A DNA stretch of 64,000 nt from NCBI GenBank assembly GCA_963693285.1, contig OY848917.1, positions 33,491,245 through 33,555,244 on the forward strand. Direction: 5' to 3'. Positions 24,697 through 38,519 of this stretch are shown one piece after another; position 1 is the stretch's first letter, and each line of letters starts with the position of its first letter. A program made the position numbers and the translations under genes. The notes under the pieces are model-generated. The model worked only from the letters and a program-made list of their open reading frames with translations, had not been told where the DNA came from and ran no database searches. Source of the DNA: Xestospongia muta. Taxonomy: Eukaryota > Porifera > Demospongiae > Haplosclerida > Petrosiidae.

Positions 24697-27600
24697 AGTC
24701 AGTGACATAACATGTATTAATTTTAAGTTATGTAACACAACATAAGTTAAAGAAGCTACTTTAGTCACACAGGAAATAAACAAAAGATGATCTCTATGTA
24801 TTGTCATTACTCAGCAATTGTTATCATAGATCAATAGAGTTTCTAAATATCTTTTATAATTACTACAATCAGTAACATTTATGAGCTAGCAGTCAATATG
24901 TAAATATTAATGGATCTTTCATTTGAATATACTTTTTGTTTTCTAAAGTGCACGGATTTTTTATATTGAGAATTTAAAAATTTTGTCAGATTACAAACTG
25001 TGATCTCTAAACAAACAGCAAATATTCAACTTTGAAAAGAGCTTCATGAGATATAATTTTATTGTTTGATTTGACAAGTATACTACATAAACAAATAATG
25101 TTATTGTATTCAATAATGTCTGGTTAAACAGGTCCTACAACCTGACAGAAACTTTGAATACTTACATGAAGTTTTGAATTATCCAGTAAACAGGACAATA
25201 TAGTATATGAGAAGACAATAGTGTGTAACATATGTACAGTCTCACTTAATATGTCATTATTAACATGGTGTATTTTATATTTAGTATGGCAGAACACCTC
25301 TACATATTGCCTACTGGAGAGGTAATGATGACATTGTCAAATTATTAATTGAATCAGGAGCTAGTAATTTGGAGGCAGTGAAAGTTGTAAGTGAAATGTG
25401 ATATTTAATTAGAAATAAAGGTCGAATGAAGTAACATTATTGCTAGAAGACAAAGCTAACAATAACAACATAAGTCAATCAGAGTAATATTAAATCTTCT
25501 ACTAATAACACTATTGTTTAGGTATACATTATAACTCATTAATCAGTTACATATAATGTATAATGTAATATAATGATCAGTGAATTATACTGTATCAGTA
25601 TTTGTTATATTATGTGGCCATAAATCATGTACTGTGATCTTTTTTATAGGACACTCTCCTTCTCAAATCTGCAAAGGAAGGCAATGTAAATGGTGTTAGA
25701 GAATCACTTACCAAACAAGCCAATACTAACATTACTAATGACGTATGTACTATTAGTATATCTATAACTTATAATATCTATAATCTTTGCATTGGACTAA
25801 AATTGTATTAAGTATTTAATTTATCTATTATATATATATTGTAGCTTGTACTAGTATATGACATCAATATTATGTTTTGTTCAGATTGGCCGGACTCCAT
25901 TGTACATAGCATGTTCCAATGGTCATGATAATGTTGTACAAGCATTACTAGACCATGGTGTTCAAGTGGATATTCCAGATGAGGTCAGTGACATATCATG
26001 TATTCATGTTAAGTTATGTAACAAAACAGAAATTGATGAAGCTACTTTAGTAAGACAGGAAATTAACAAAAATGATGTGCATGTATTGTCATGTTGTTCA
26101 GCTATGACCTCAATTGTGGAATATTAATATAACATATAACCTTGTAATGAATTATATTCATTTTTGTCAGTTCAGTATTAACATCTATCTTGAGCCTTCC
26201 TTGATTTAAAGATTCTCAGAGTCAAATAGATGTCAGGCATTAAGATAACTGTAAACCCTTACTTATTAAGCCTTATCTGACAACAAATATGAACTTTAAC
26301 TGTTGTTTTTTCTGTCACATTTCAGCCTTTCTGAGTTAATTTATAACAAGATTACCTATGAATAATTTCTTTAGCTTTTTAAAGCTTTAATGATTATGAA
26401 TGGTTTAGTAGCATCAAAGTTTGACACACCTATTAATCATGATTCAACGGAAGCTATTTTTTTGAGTGAAGATTTAAAGTATATACTATAATAGATCTGT
26501 TAAGGGAGATATCCTCTGTTTAAGACATACACTTGTATGCTTTAGTTATTTAAAAGTGTATCCTTGATGTATAGCTATTATCATTTAACAAGTCTAAAAA
26601 ATTAATAGCAGAATTCATCCAAGTTTGTTGTGAACTTTGCATTGATCTAAAAATGTAATTAAGTACATAATTAGTTTATTATATACATTGTGGTTTGTAC
26701 TAGTATATGACATTATTATTATGTCTTGCTCAGTTTGGCCAGACTCTATTGTACAAGGCATGCGCCAATGGTCATGATAAAGTTGTACAAGCATTACTAG
26801 ACCATGGTGTTCAACTGGATATTATAGACGAGGTCAGTGACATACATGTATTCATGTTAAGTTATGTAACAAAACAGAAATTGATGAAGCTACTTTAGTA
26901 AGACAGGAAATTAACAAAAATGATGTGCATGTATTGTCATGTTGTTCAGCTATGACCACAACTGTGGAATATTAATATAACATATAACCTTGTAATGAAT
27001 TATATTCATTTTTGTCAGTTCAGTATTAACATCTATCTTGAGCCTTCCTTGATTTAAAGATTCTCAGAGTCAAATAGATGTCAGGCATTAGGATAACTCT
27101 AAACCCTTACTTATAAACCCTTATCTGACAAGAAATATGAACTTTAACTGTTGTTTTCTCTGTCACATTTCAGCCTTTCTGAGTTACTTTATAACAAGAT
27201 TACCTATGAATAATTTCTTTAGTTTTTTAAAGCTTTAATGATTATGAATGGTTTGGTAGCATCACAGTTGACACATCTATTAATCATGATTCAATGGAAG
27301 CTATTTCTTTGAGTGAAGATTTAAAGTATATACTATAATAGATCTGTTAAGGGAGATATCCTCTGTTTAAGACATACACTTGTATGCTTTAGTTATTTAA
27401 AAGTGTATCCTTGATGTATAGCTATTATCGTTTAACAAGTCTAAAAAATTAATAGCAGAATTCATCCAAGTTTGTTGTGAACTTTGCATTGATCTAAAAA
27501 TGTAATTAAGTACATAATTAGTTTATTATATACATTGTAGTTTGTACTAGTATATGACATTAATATTATATCTTGCTCAGTTTGGCCAGACTCTATTGTA

Positions 27601-30600
27601 CAAGGCATGCGCCAATGGTAATGATAAGATTGTACAAGCATTACTAGACCATGGTGTTCAAGTGGATATTCCAGACATGGTCAGTGACATACATGTATTC
27701 ATGTTAAGTTATGTAACACAACATAAGTTAAAGAAGCTACTTTAGTCACACAGGAAATAAACAAAAGATGATCTCTATGTATTGTCATTACTCAGCAATT
27801 GTTATCATAGATCAATAGAGTTTCTAAATATCTTTTATAATTACTACAATCAGTAACATTTATGAGCTAGCAGTCAATATGTAAATATTAATGGATCTTT
27901 CATTTGAATATACTTTTTGTTTTCTAAAGTGCACGGATTTTTTATATTGAGAATTTAAAAATTTTGTCAGATTACAAACTGTGATCTCTAAACAAACAGC
28001 AAATATTCAACTTTGAAAAGAGCTTCATGAGATATAATTTTATTGTTTGATTTGACAAGTATACTACATAAACAAATAATGTTATTGTATTCAATAATGT
28101 CTGGTTAAACAGGTCCTACAACCTGACAGAAACTTTGAATACTTACATGAAGTTTTGAATTATCCAGTAAACAGGACAATATAGTATATGAGAAGACAAT
28201 AGTGTGTAACATATGTACAGTCTCACTTAATATGTCATTATTAACATGGTGTATTTTATATTTAGTATGGCAGAACACCTCTACATATTGCCTACTGGAG
28301 AGGTAATGATGACATTGTCAAATTATTAATTGAATCAGGAGCTAGTAATTTGGAGGCAGTGAAAGTTGTAAGTGAAATGTGATATTTAATTAGAAATAAA
28401 GGTCGAATGAAGTAACATTATTGCTAGAAGACAAAGCTAACAATAACAACATAAGTCAATCAGAGTAATATTAAATCTTCTACTAATAACACTATTGTTT
28501 AGGTATACATTATAACTCATTAATCAGTTACATATAATGTATAATGTAATATAATGATCAGTGAATTATACTGTATCAGTATTTGTTATATTATGTGGCC
28601 ATAAATCATGTACTGTGATCTTTTTTATAGGACACTCTCCTTCTCAAATCTGCAAAGGAAGGCAATGTAAATGGTGTTAGAGAATCACTTACCAAACAAG
28701 CCAATACTAACATTACTAATGACGTATGTACTATTAGTATATCTATAACTTATAATATCTATAATCTTTGCATTGGACTAAAATTGTATTAAGTATTTAA
28801 TTTATCTATTATATATATATTGTAGCTTGTACTAGTATATGACATCAATATTATGTTTTGTTCAGATTGGCCGGACTCCATTGTACATAGCATGTTCCAA
28901 TGGTCATGATAATGTTGTACAAGCATTACTAGACCATGGTGTTCAAGTGGATATTCCAGATGAGGTCAGTGACATATCATGTATTCATGTTAAGTTATGT
29001 AACAAAACAGAAATTGATGAAGCAACTTTAGTAAGACAGGAAATTAACAAAAATGATGTGCATGTATTGTCATGTTGTTCAGCTATGACCTCAATTGTGG
29101 AATATTAATATAACATATAACCTTGTAATGAATTATATTCATTTTTGTCAGTTCAGTATTAACATCTATCTTGAGCCTTCCTTGATTTAAAGATTCTCAG
29201 AGTCAAATAGATGTCAGGCATTAAGATAACTGTAAACCCTTACTTATTAAGCCTTATCTGACAACAAATATGAACTTTAACTGTTGTTTTTTCTGTCACA
29301 TTTCAGCCTTTCTGAGTTAATTTATAACAAGATTACCTATGAATAATTTCTTTAGCTTTTTAAAGCTTTAATGATTATGAATGGTTTAGTAGCATCAAAG
29401 TTTGACACACCTATTAATCATGATTCAACGGAAGCTATTTTTTTGAGTGAAGATTTAAAGTATATACTATAATAGATCTGTTAAGGGAGATATCCTCTGT
29501 TTAAGACATACACTTGTATGCTTTAGTTATTTAAAAGTGTATCCTTGATGTATAGCTATTATCATTTAACAAGTCTAAAAAATTAATAGCAGAATTCATC
29601 CAAGTTTGTTGTGAACTTTGCATTGATCTAAAAATGTAATTAAGTACATAATTAGTTTATTATATACATTGTGGTTTGTACTAGTATATGACATTATTAT
29701 TATGTCTTGCTCAGTTTGGCCAGACTCTATTGTACAAGGCATGCGCCAATGGTCATGATAAAGTTGTACAAGCATTACTAGACCATGGTGTTCAACTGGA
29801 TATTATAGACGAGGTCAGTGACATACATGTATTCATGTTAAGTTATGTAACAAAACAGAAATTGATGAAGCTACTTTAGTAAGACAGGAAATTAACAAAA
29901 ATGATGTGCATGTATTGTCATGTTGTTCAGCTATGACCACAACTGTGGAATATTAATATAACATATAACCTTGTAATGAATTATATTCATTTTTGTCAGT
30001 TCAGTATTAACATCTATCTTGAGCCTTCCTTGATTTAAAGATTCTCAGAGTCAAATAGATGTCAGGCATTAGGATAACTCTAAACCCTTACTTATAAACC
30101 CTTATCTGACAAGAAATATGAACTTTAACTGTTGTTTTCTCTGTCACATTTCAGCCTTTCTGAGTTACTTTATAACAAGATTACCTATGAATAATTTCTT
30201 TAGTTTTTTAAAGCTTTAATGATTATGAATGGTTTAGTAGCATCACAGTTGACACATCTATTAATCATGATTCAATGGAAGCTATTTCTTTGAGTGAAGA
30301 TTTAAAGTATATACTATAAAGGATCTGTTAAGGGAGATATCCTCTGTTTAAGACATACACTTGTATGCTTTAGTTATTTAAAAGTGTATCCTTGATGTAT
30401 AGCTATTATCGTTTAACAAGTCTAAAAAATTAATGGCAGAATTCATCCAAGTTTGTTGTGAACTTTGCATTGATCTAAAAATGTAATTAAGTACATAATT
30501 AGTTTATTATATACATTGTAGTTTGTACTAGTATATGACATTAATATTATGTCTTGCTCAGTTTGGCCAGACTCTATTGTACAAGGCATGCGCCAATGGT

Positions 30601-33600
30601 AATGATAAGATTGTACAAGCATTACTAGACCATGGTGTTCAAGTGGATATTCCAGACAAGGTCAGTGACATACATGTATTCATGTTAAGTTATGTAACAA
30701 AACAGAAATTGATGAAGCTACTTTAGTAAGACAGGAAATTAACAAAAATGATGTGCATGTATTGTCATGTTGTTCAGCTATGACCACAACTGTGGAATAT
30801 TAATATAACATATAACCTTGTAATGAATTATATTTATTTTTGTCAGTTCAGTATTAACATCTATCTTGAGCCTTCCTTGATTTAAAGATTCTCAGAGTCA
30901 AATAGATGTCAGGCATTAGGATAACTCTAAACCCTTACTTATAAACCCTTATCTGACAAGAAATATGAACTTTAACTGTTGTTTTTTCTGTCACATTTCA
31001 GCCTTTCTGAGTTACTTTATAACAAGATTACCTATGAATAATTTCTTTAGCTTTTTAAAGCTTTAATGATTATGAATGGTTTAGTAGCATCACAGTTGAC
31101 ACATGTATTAATCATGATTCAATAGAAGCTATTTCTTTGAGTGAAGATTTAAAGTATATACTATAAAGGATCTGTTAAGGGAGATATCCTCTGTTTAAGA
31201 CATACACTTGTATGCTTTAGTTATTTAAAAGAATATCCTTGATGTATAGCTTTTATCTTTTAACAAATCTAAACAATTAATGGCAGAATCCATCCAAGTT
31301 TGTTGTGAACTTTGCATTGATCACACAGGAAATGTACGTGTACATTTACAAACTAGTTTCCTTTGACATAAATTATACAATATATAATACATTTTCTTCC
31401 TTTATTGTTAATGTATTTAGATGTAACATGCACATTATTAGAATCACTAGTTAATTTTATGTTCCTCAAATGATGTTTATATCTGTATATATATAGAAAG
31501 GCAGGACCCCTCTCTATATTGCATCAGAGAATGGCTACATTAAAATTGTGCAACTGTTACTAAAGGCTAATGCTAGTACTGATATAGCAAGGAATGTAAG
31601 TTGTCTGATTTAAAATAGTTATTGTATTTCCTTAATTAATATCAGACCACTTTGACCTGATATTAAAAGATGGAAAGTGTTGGTTTAATCTAATTATTAA
31701 CCCTTGTCTTCCAAAAAATACAATCTTTCATCGATGATTTTGATTTTTTATAATTTGCTATAGTTTTAATTTGTCCTTATTGTGTTAAGCTTTGAGATAT
31801 GTCAAAACTTAATTTAACTGTCTTGAAATAAGTAAACAAGATACAGTACATGTCAATATGAGAACTGTTGTACTCTACTAGTACACAAATATATATTGAG
31901 TTTGAATAAACCAAATAAAACAAACTAACCCCATGATATAGCCACTAGTCTAGTTTACTAACTGGTCACACTATAGTTACTACCTGCCTGAACATAACGT
32001 ACTTAACAACACACTAAAATATTCCACTAGTTCAACTATACTTTAATAATAGTTACTGATGACTTTAAATCAGTCTGTATATATCATTTATCTCTGACAT
32101 ATTTGCCTATAACTTTAAAGATGATAGAATTTAGTACATTTTCAAAAGACATTTAATCTCATTACATACACTTTTGTGGGGTTCATCTAATTATTTGTTC
32201 AGTTTTGACACAATGTTCGTACTTGACTAGAAAGCTAAGATAATGTTTATTGTTATGAGACCATCCACACTTACAGTGGATTCCACCTCATATGTTCACT
32301 GTTCAGATAAACATTACTATCTACTTTGATCTGTATTAATTACTATATCAAAAAGAAAGAAAAACAGCTGGTATTGAATATGTCCACACAAATCCATACA
32401 AAATTCTCATGATAAGTAGCTAGGTCCTTCAATCTATATTGTTTATAACTGAGACTTTATAATAATTTTTTTTCTTTTTCTGCTTACACAACAATAATAA
32501 AAAATATAAACTGGTCAGCTACTTATGTAGGGACTTTTATATGATTTTGGAGTATGTATAATTATTCATTACTATCTTGTCTCTTTCCTTTAACATTGTG
32601 ATATGTACATCATTGACATTTTTCTTTCAAAGTGTTTTTGATTACTTGTACATTTGTCAATGATAAATAGTGAATATTCATTTATTATAAATGTTTGATA
32701 CTGTGGACTGAATTGTAGCTTATTATCTCTGGGAATACAAAGAGATCAATCTAAGTACTAATTTCTGGTAGATTACGAAGTAACAATAGTAGCATTTTGT
32801 CATAATATTAGTACATCCCTACATTTTCATTATATCTATCATGTTGATAACATCAAGTAAAACTTTCCATAACAGCTGGAGGATGAACGTTCTCTAGTAT
32901 CACTTAGTAATGGTTTTTCGATATAGTTTGTGTTAGTATGTGACAATAATATTTTACATTGTTTAGGATGACAAGACTCCATTGTACATAGCATGTTACA
33001 ATGGTCATGATAAAGTAGTACAAGTACTTCTAGACCATGGTGTTCAAGTAGATGTTCCAGACAAGGTCAGTGACATATCATGTATTAATTTTAGGTTATG
33101 TGATACAACAGAGTTTATTGGTGCTACTTTGATCAAATAGGAAATAAACAAAAGATGATCTCCATGTAGTGTTATTACTCAGCAAGTATTGTAATCATAG
33201 ATCAATAGAGCTTTTAAATATCTTTTATAATTACTACAATATTATAAACCCTTATCTGACAAGAAATATGAACTTTAACTGTTCTTTTTTCTGTCACATT
33301 TCAGCCTTTCTGAGTTACTTTATAACAAGATTACCTATGAATAATTTCTTTAGTTTTTTAAAGCTTTAATGATTAAGAATTATTTAGTAGCATCAAATTT
33401 TGACACACCTATTAATCATGATTCAATGGAAGCTATTTCTTTGAGTGAAGATTTAAAGTATATATTATAAAGGATCTGTTAAGGGAGATATTCTCTGTTT
33501 AAGACATACACTTGTATGCTTTAGTTATTTAAAAGAATATCCTTGATGTATAGCTTTTATCATTTAACAAGTCTAAAAAATTAATGGCAGAATCCATCCA

Positions 33601-36600
33601 AGATTGTTGTGAACTTTGCATTGATCTAAAAATGTAATTAAGTACATAATTAGTTTATTATATACATTGTAGTTTGTACTAGTATATGACATTAATATTA
33701 TGTCTTGCTCAGTTTGGCCAGACTCTATTGTACAAAGCATGCGCCAATGGTCATGATAAGGTTGTACAAGCATTACTAGACCATGGTGTTCAAGTGGATA
33801 TTCCAGACAAGGTCAGTGACATATTATGTATTAATTTTAAGTTATGTGATACAACAGAGTTTATTGGTGCTACTTTGATCAAATAGGAAATAAACAAAAG
33901 ATGATATCTATGTAGTGTCATTACTCAGCAAGTATTGTAATCATAGATCAATAGAGCTTTTAAATATCTTTTATAATTACTACAATAAGTAAAATTTATG
34001 AGCTAGCAGTCAATATGTATATATTAAAGGATCTTTTATTTCAATGTACTTTTTGTTTTCTAAAGTGCACAGAAATTTATATTAAGAATTTAAGAATTTT
34101 GTCAGATTACAAACTGTGATCTCTAAACAAACAGCAAATATTCAACTTTGAAAAGAGCTTCATGAGATATAATTTTATTGTTTGATTTGACAAGTATACT
34201 ACATAAACAAATAATGTTTGTCAGATTACAAACCGTGATCTCTAAACAAACAGCAAATATTCAACTTTGAAAAGAGCTTCATGAGATATAATTTTATTGT
34301 TTGATTTGACAAGTATACTACATATACAAATAATGTTATTGTATTCAATAATGTCTGGTTAAACAGGTCCTACAACCTGACAGAAACTTTGAATACTTAC
34401 ATGAAGTTTTGAATTATCCAGTAAACAGGACAATATAGTATATGAAAAGACAATAGTGTGTGACATTTGTACAGTCTCACTTAATATGTCATAATTAACG
34501 TGGTGTATTTTATATTTAGTATGGCACAACACCTCTACATATTGCCTACTGGAGAGGTAAAGATGACATTGTCAAATTATTAATTGAATCAGGAGCTAGT
34601 AATTTGGAGGCAGTGAAAGTTGTAAGTGAAATGTGATATTTAATTAGAAATAAAGGTCGAATGAAGTAACATTATTGCTAGAAGACAAAGCTAACAATAT
34701 CAACATAAGTCAATCAGAGTAATATTAAATCCTCTACATTATAACTCATTAATCAGTTACATATAATATATGATGTAATATAATGATTAGTGAATTATAT
34801 TGTATCAGTACTTGTTATATTATGTGGCCATAAATCATGTACTATGATCTCTTCTATAGGACACTCTCCTTCTCAAATCTGCAAAGGAAGGCAATGTAAA
34901 TGGTGTTAGAGAATCACTTACCAAACAAGCCAATATTAACATTGCTAATGAGGTATGTACTATCAGTGTATCTGTAATTTACTGTAAACTTCAAAGAATT
35001 CAGCAATTTAGATTGTTGTATTGTAATTTTAGTGTGGTTTCTAAAGTTATCATAATTTTCTAATACATTAACAAAGATAGTGAGCCACACCAACTCTGTA
35101 CATAGATAGTGCTCAGTTAAAATGTTTCCCAGGACTATAGGCTGTTTGGAGAATTGACACTCTAGATCTGAGACACTACTCAGTAAACATGTTCTCGTAT
35201 AATGTACTCATAGACTTAATTGTTTTCTGAAATCAAAATAATTTGATTTCAATAGAGTGTTATTATGAAATATTGTACTAAAATAAAGAAACATTTGATG
35301 AACTAATTGTTAAATGGTTTATATTTACAGCTGATAACTATATCAATATCAGTTATACTTACAATAATGCTATTGCTAACAGAATGTGTTACTAAGTACC
35401 TCATACAACAACTTGTCATAATGTACAGACTAAAATGTATTTGTTGATGTAGTTGTAATTTTAATGTAAATTATTTGTTACGTGTGTAGTAATTCAATGG
35501 TTCAGGCTCAATATTAAGGGGTGTGGTTTAGTATTAACCACATTAATTAGATAGACATCACATATGATGATGTAACACTTATTCCATTATAAGTTGTAGT
35601 TGTGTCAGCAATTATACTGAATGCCCTGATCATTTAACAATCCACACTTAGTTATCTTAAAAACTAACTTGATAGTTTAGATTTCAATGAGTCATACTCC
35701 TATCTATCATTATATGACATATAGATAATAAAATAATACACAAACTGGTGGTTAGATAAATTGACGCAAAAAATAGTTTTAAGTATATCATGTAGTGATG
35801 TAATAGTTACCATGGTTATATAATATACTATAACTACATGTATATTCCAATTATAATTACATTCATCTGTTCTATTTAAATATTTGAATTTACAAATGTT
35901 TTTATTACAGAGAGTATATAGATATAAAGGATATTGATATTATAAATTTGTCAATTGATTTGTTGATAAGGTCATAATTAAAATGAAGAGATTGGACTAC
36001 AGTACTATAGATGCTAGTAATAGAGATAATTACACTATGTTATCAGTTCTTGTTTAAAATCAAAGTATAACTTGTTATGGAATTACCACAATTATTTGAA
36101 CTATGACGCAGTAGCCTTTCTACAATTTTTTATTAATATATACCTCAAATTATTAAGATTTGATCATATCCATTCAAGGTGTAGTGGTTTACTTTTTGTA
36201 AATTATGTTCTGAGACCATATGTTACACATTCTTGTTAAGATTTGATGTAAACAAAAGGAGCATTGACAAAACTCTATTACATGTGCATCTCTTTATTCT
36301 CATTTTATTTTACGTTATATTAGGAAGGAGAGACAGCACTGATTGTAGCTGCTAGGTGTAACCATACAGATGTTGCATCTTTTCTTATTGAGAATGGCTG
36401 TTCTGTTAACATTAAGGATAAAGTAAGTTAATATAGTACTGTTTAGCAAAGAAACGTATTTTAACAAACATATGTTTAGCTAGACAAGCTAGTCTTTCCT
36501 CCTAATTGACAAACTGTTGAGAATAGCATTATCTAGAAGTAAACTAGGCCTACTGCCCTATTGGTTGTGGAATTTAGGACAACAGTCTTGTCCCTGGACT

Positions 36601-38259
36601 ACCACAGTTAACCTGGTATGATTGCCTTGGTTCCTTGAGATAGGAAATGCTGCAATATTGACATTTATCCACACATATCCTGTTTCCTGTCTAGTCTAAA
36701 AATAGTAATTGTAGCTTTAGACATCATATGATAATAAGGATATTTGTTTACCAAGATTTGAATTAAGCAATTTTATTTGACACCATGATTCCTGGCATGG
36801 TAGTTTGTGATTGAAACTAGTAAGACAATATCACAATCTTTATAAGTTGTTATTACAATTGACACATTAGTGGAATCATACATGACCTCTTTTCTTTACA
36901 TTTGCTATTCTTCAAATTAGATGCTAAATTCTTTATCTATACAAAAGAAAATAACAGCAGAATTATTTTATTAATCTAGAATACTACAGGTAGAATGTGA
37001 GCAAACATTGGTGCTAGCCTTAAATAGTGAAGGTTTTGTTCAAGTTAATATTTCTATAAATCATTATAACAATTGTAAAAACAATTAATAACCACTATGT
37101 CAACATTATGTGGTACACTCAAACATTTGGACATTACATTTTTAATAGCGATTCCATCTAGACTCTGTCCTCAGACTACCACAGCTGATAGCAAAAGTCA
37201 TCAAAATCAGCATTACTTAGTCAAATGTTAACACAATATAAATGTTAACAATATGTACTTTGAATATGTATTTTGCAACAACTATATAGATGTTAGCTGT
37301 TATACTGTAAGAGAGTGGAGTCTAGTTTCTTGATGTCACAATGCCAGCATTAAGTTGTTGGGCAGATGAGTGTTTTGTTTTCAATTATATAACAACAAAT
37401 GTGGTTAAATTTAACTTTCCTAATATATACTAAATTTTCAAATGTCTAATAATTGCCTTAGTTATCTCTACTCAACATTCTGGTTTGTTGACTTCTTTGT
37501 TCATTATATTATATTATGTTTGACATAGTGATTGAAGTTTCTAGCAACATTAGTGATTAGCATAGTATTTTGTTAACACTAGATATCTAAACAAAAAGTC
37601 AGAAATATCACTGTAACTTTAGAATGAAATGTTATTATGGAGATCCTCACATATGTTTTACTTATTTTTCTATCTTGTATTGACTAGTAGTGTAGTTTTG
37701 ATGGAACACTTTACATAGTGTCTGTAATTTTTGTTTATAATTTGTTAATATTGCATACTTTCTCTCTAGACTTAATTCTTGCAAATACAACTTTAAAATA
37801 GAAAAGATTCTTTGTCATATGTTTGATATTTCATTATTGTATAATGAATAGTTTTAAAATTATAGCAGTTTAAAGTGCTTTGCAAGAGTAACATACAAAT
37901 AATCAAACTAAGTACTTCAATCCTCACCATGTAGAAGTAGCAAGGGTTAATTATAATCTGTTGCTTATTCCACGTTTATCTTTTTATTCTCAGAATGATT
38001 ACACTGTTTTACACCGGGCAGTCAATAATAACAATATTGACCTTGTCGAGATGATATTGGACCATACTGTTCAGATTGACGTTAAGAATAAGGTGAGTGT
38101 GATTAAAGCTACAACTTGTAATAATAACTATTAACCTTATTATTAATAGCTATTTAATAACCATCTCTTGTGTATGGTTGTATTTCTGTCACATGAAGCA
38201 TGTCACATGGTCCTAAGATTTTTTGGACCACATAGTTACACATATGTGTGCGTGTGTGT

Positions 38260-38305
<46 letters not shown>

Positions 38306-38480
38306 ACTCCTATCATATTATTGTATTGTTGTATCTGATGTTTGAAGACAATGAATGAAATTAACCTACCTAAAGTAACTGCTGATGTGCATGGCAACAA
38401 ATCAATTTAATCACTGCTATTGCAAGTGGTTTAATTGAATTGGGTGTGACTGATTTTCTGTAACAAGAGAAACATCATTG

Positions 38481-38519
<39 letters not shown>

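Larger units (their letters stand above)
24726..27706 (+). repeat. 2,981-bp tandem duplication, copy 1
   Basis: It contains exons 18-22. All landmarks recur exactly 2,981 bp later (25858/28839, 26707/29688, 27554/30535) and the sequence is nearly identical. The joint lies in the shared motif ttaagttatgtaaca. Confidence 0.9.
27707..30687 (+). repeat. 2,981-bp tandem duplication, copy 2
   Basis: It contains exons 23-27. After exon 27 the intron continues in normal cassette form (gtaacaaaacagaaattg), while copy 1 switches back to the pre-Y intron. This is the signature of unequal crossing-over between two diverged intron copies. Confidence 0.9.
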
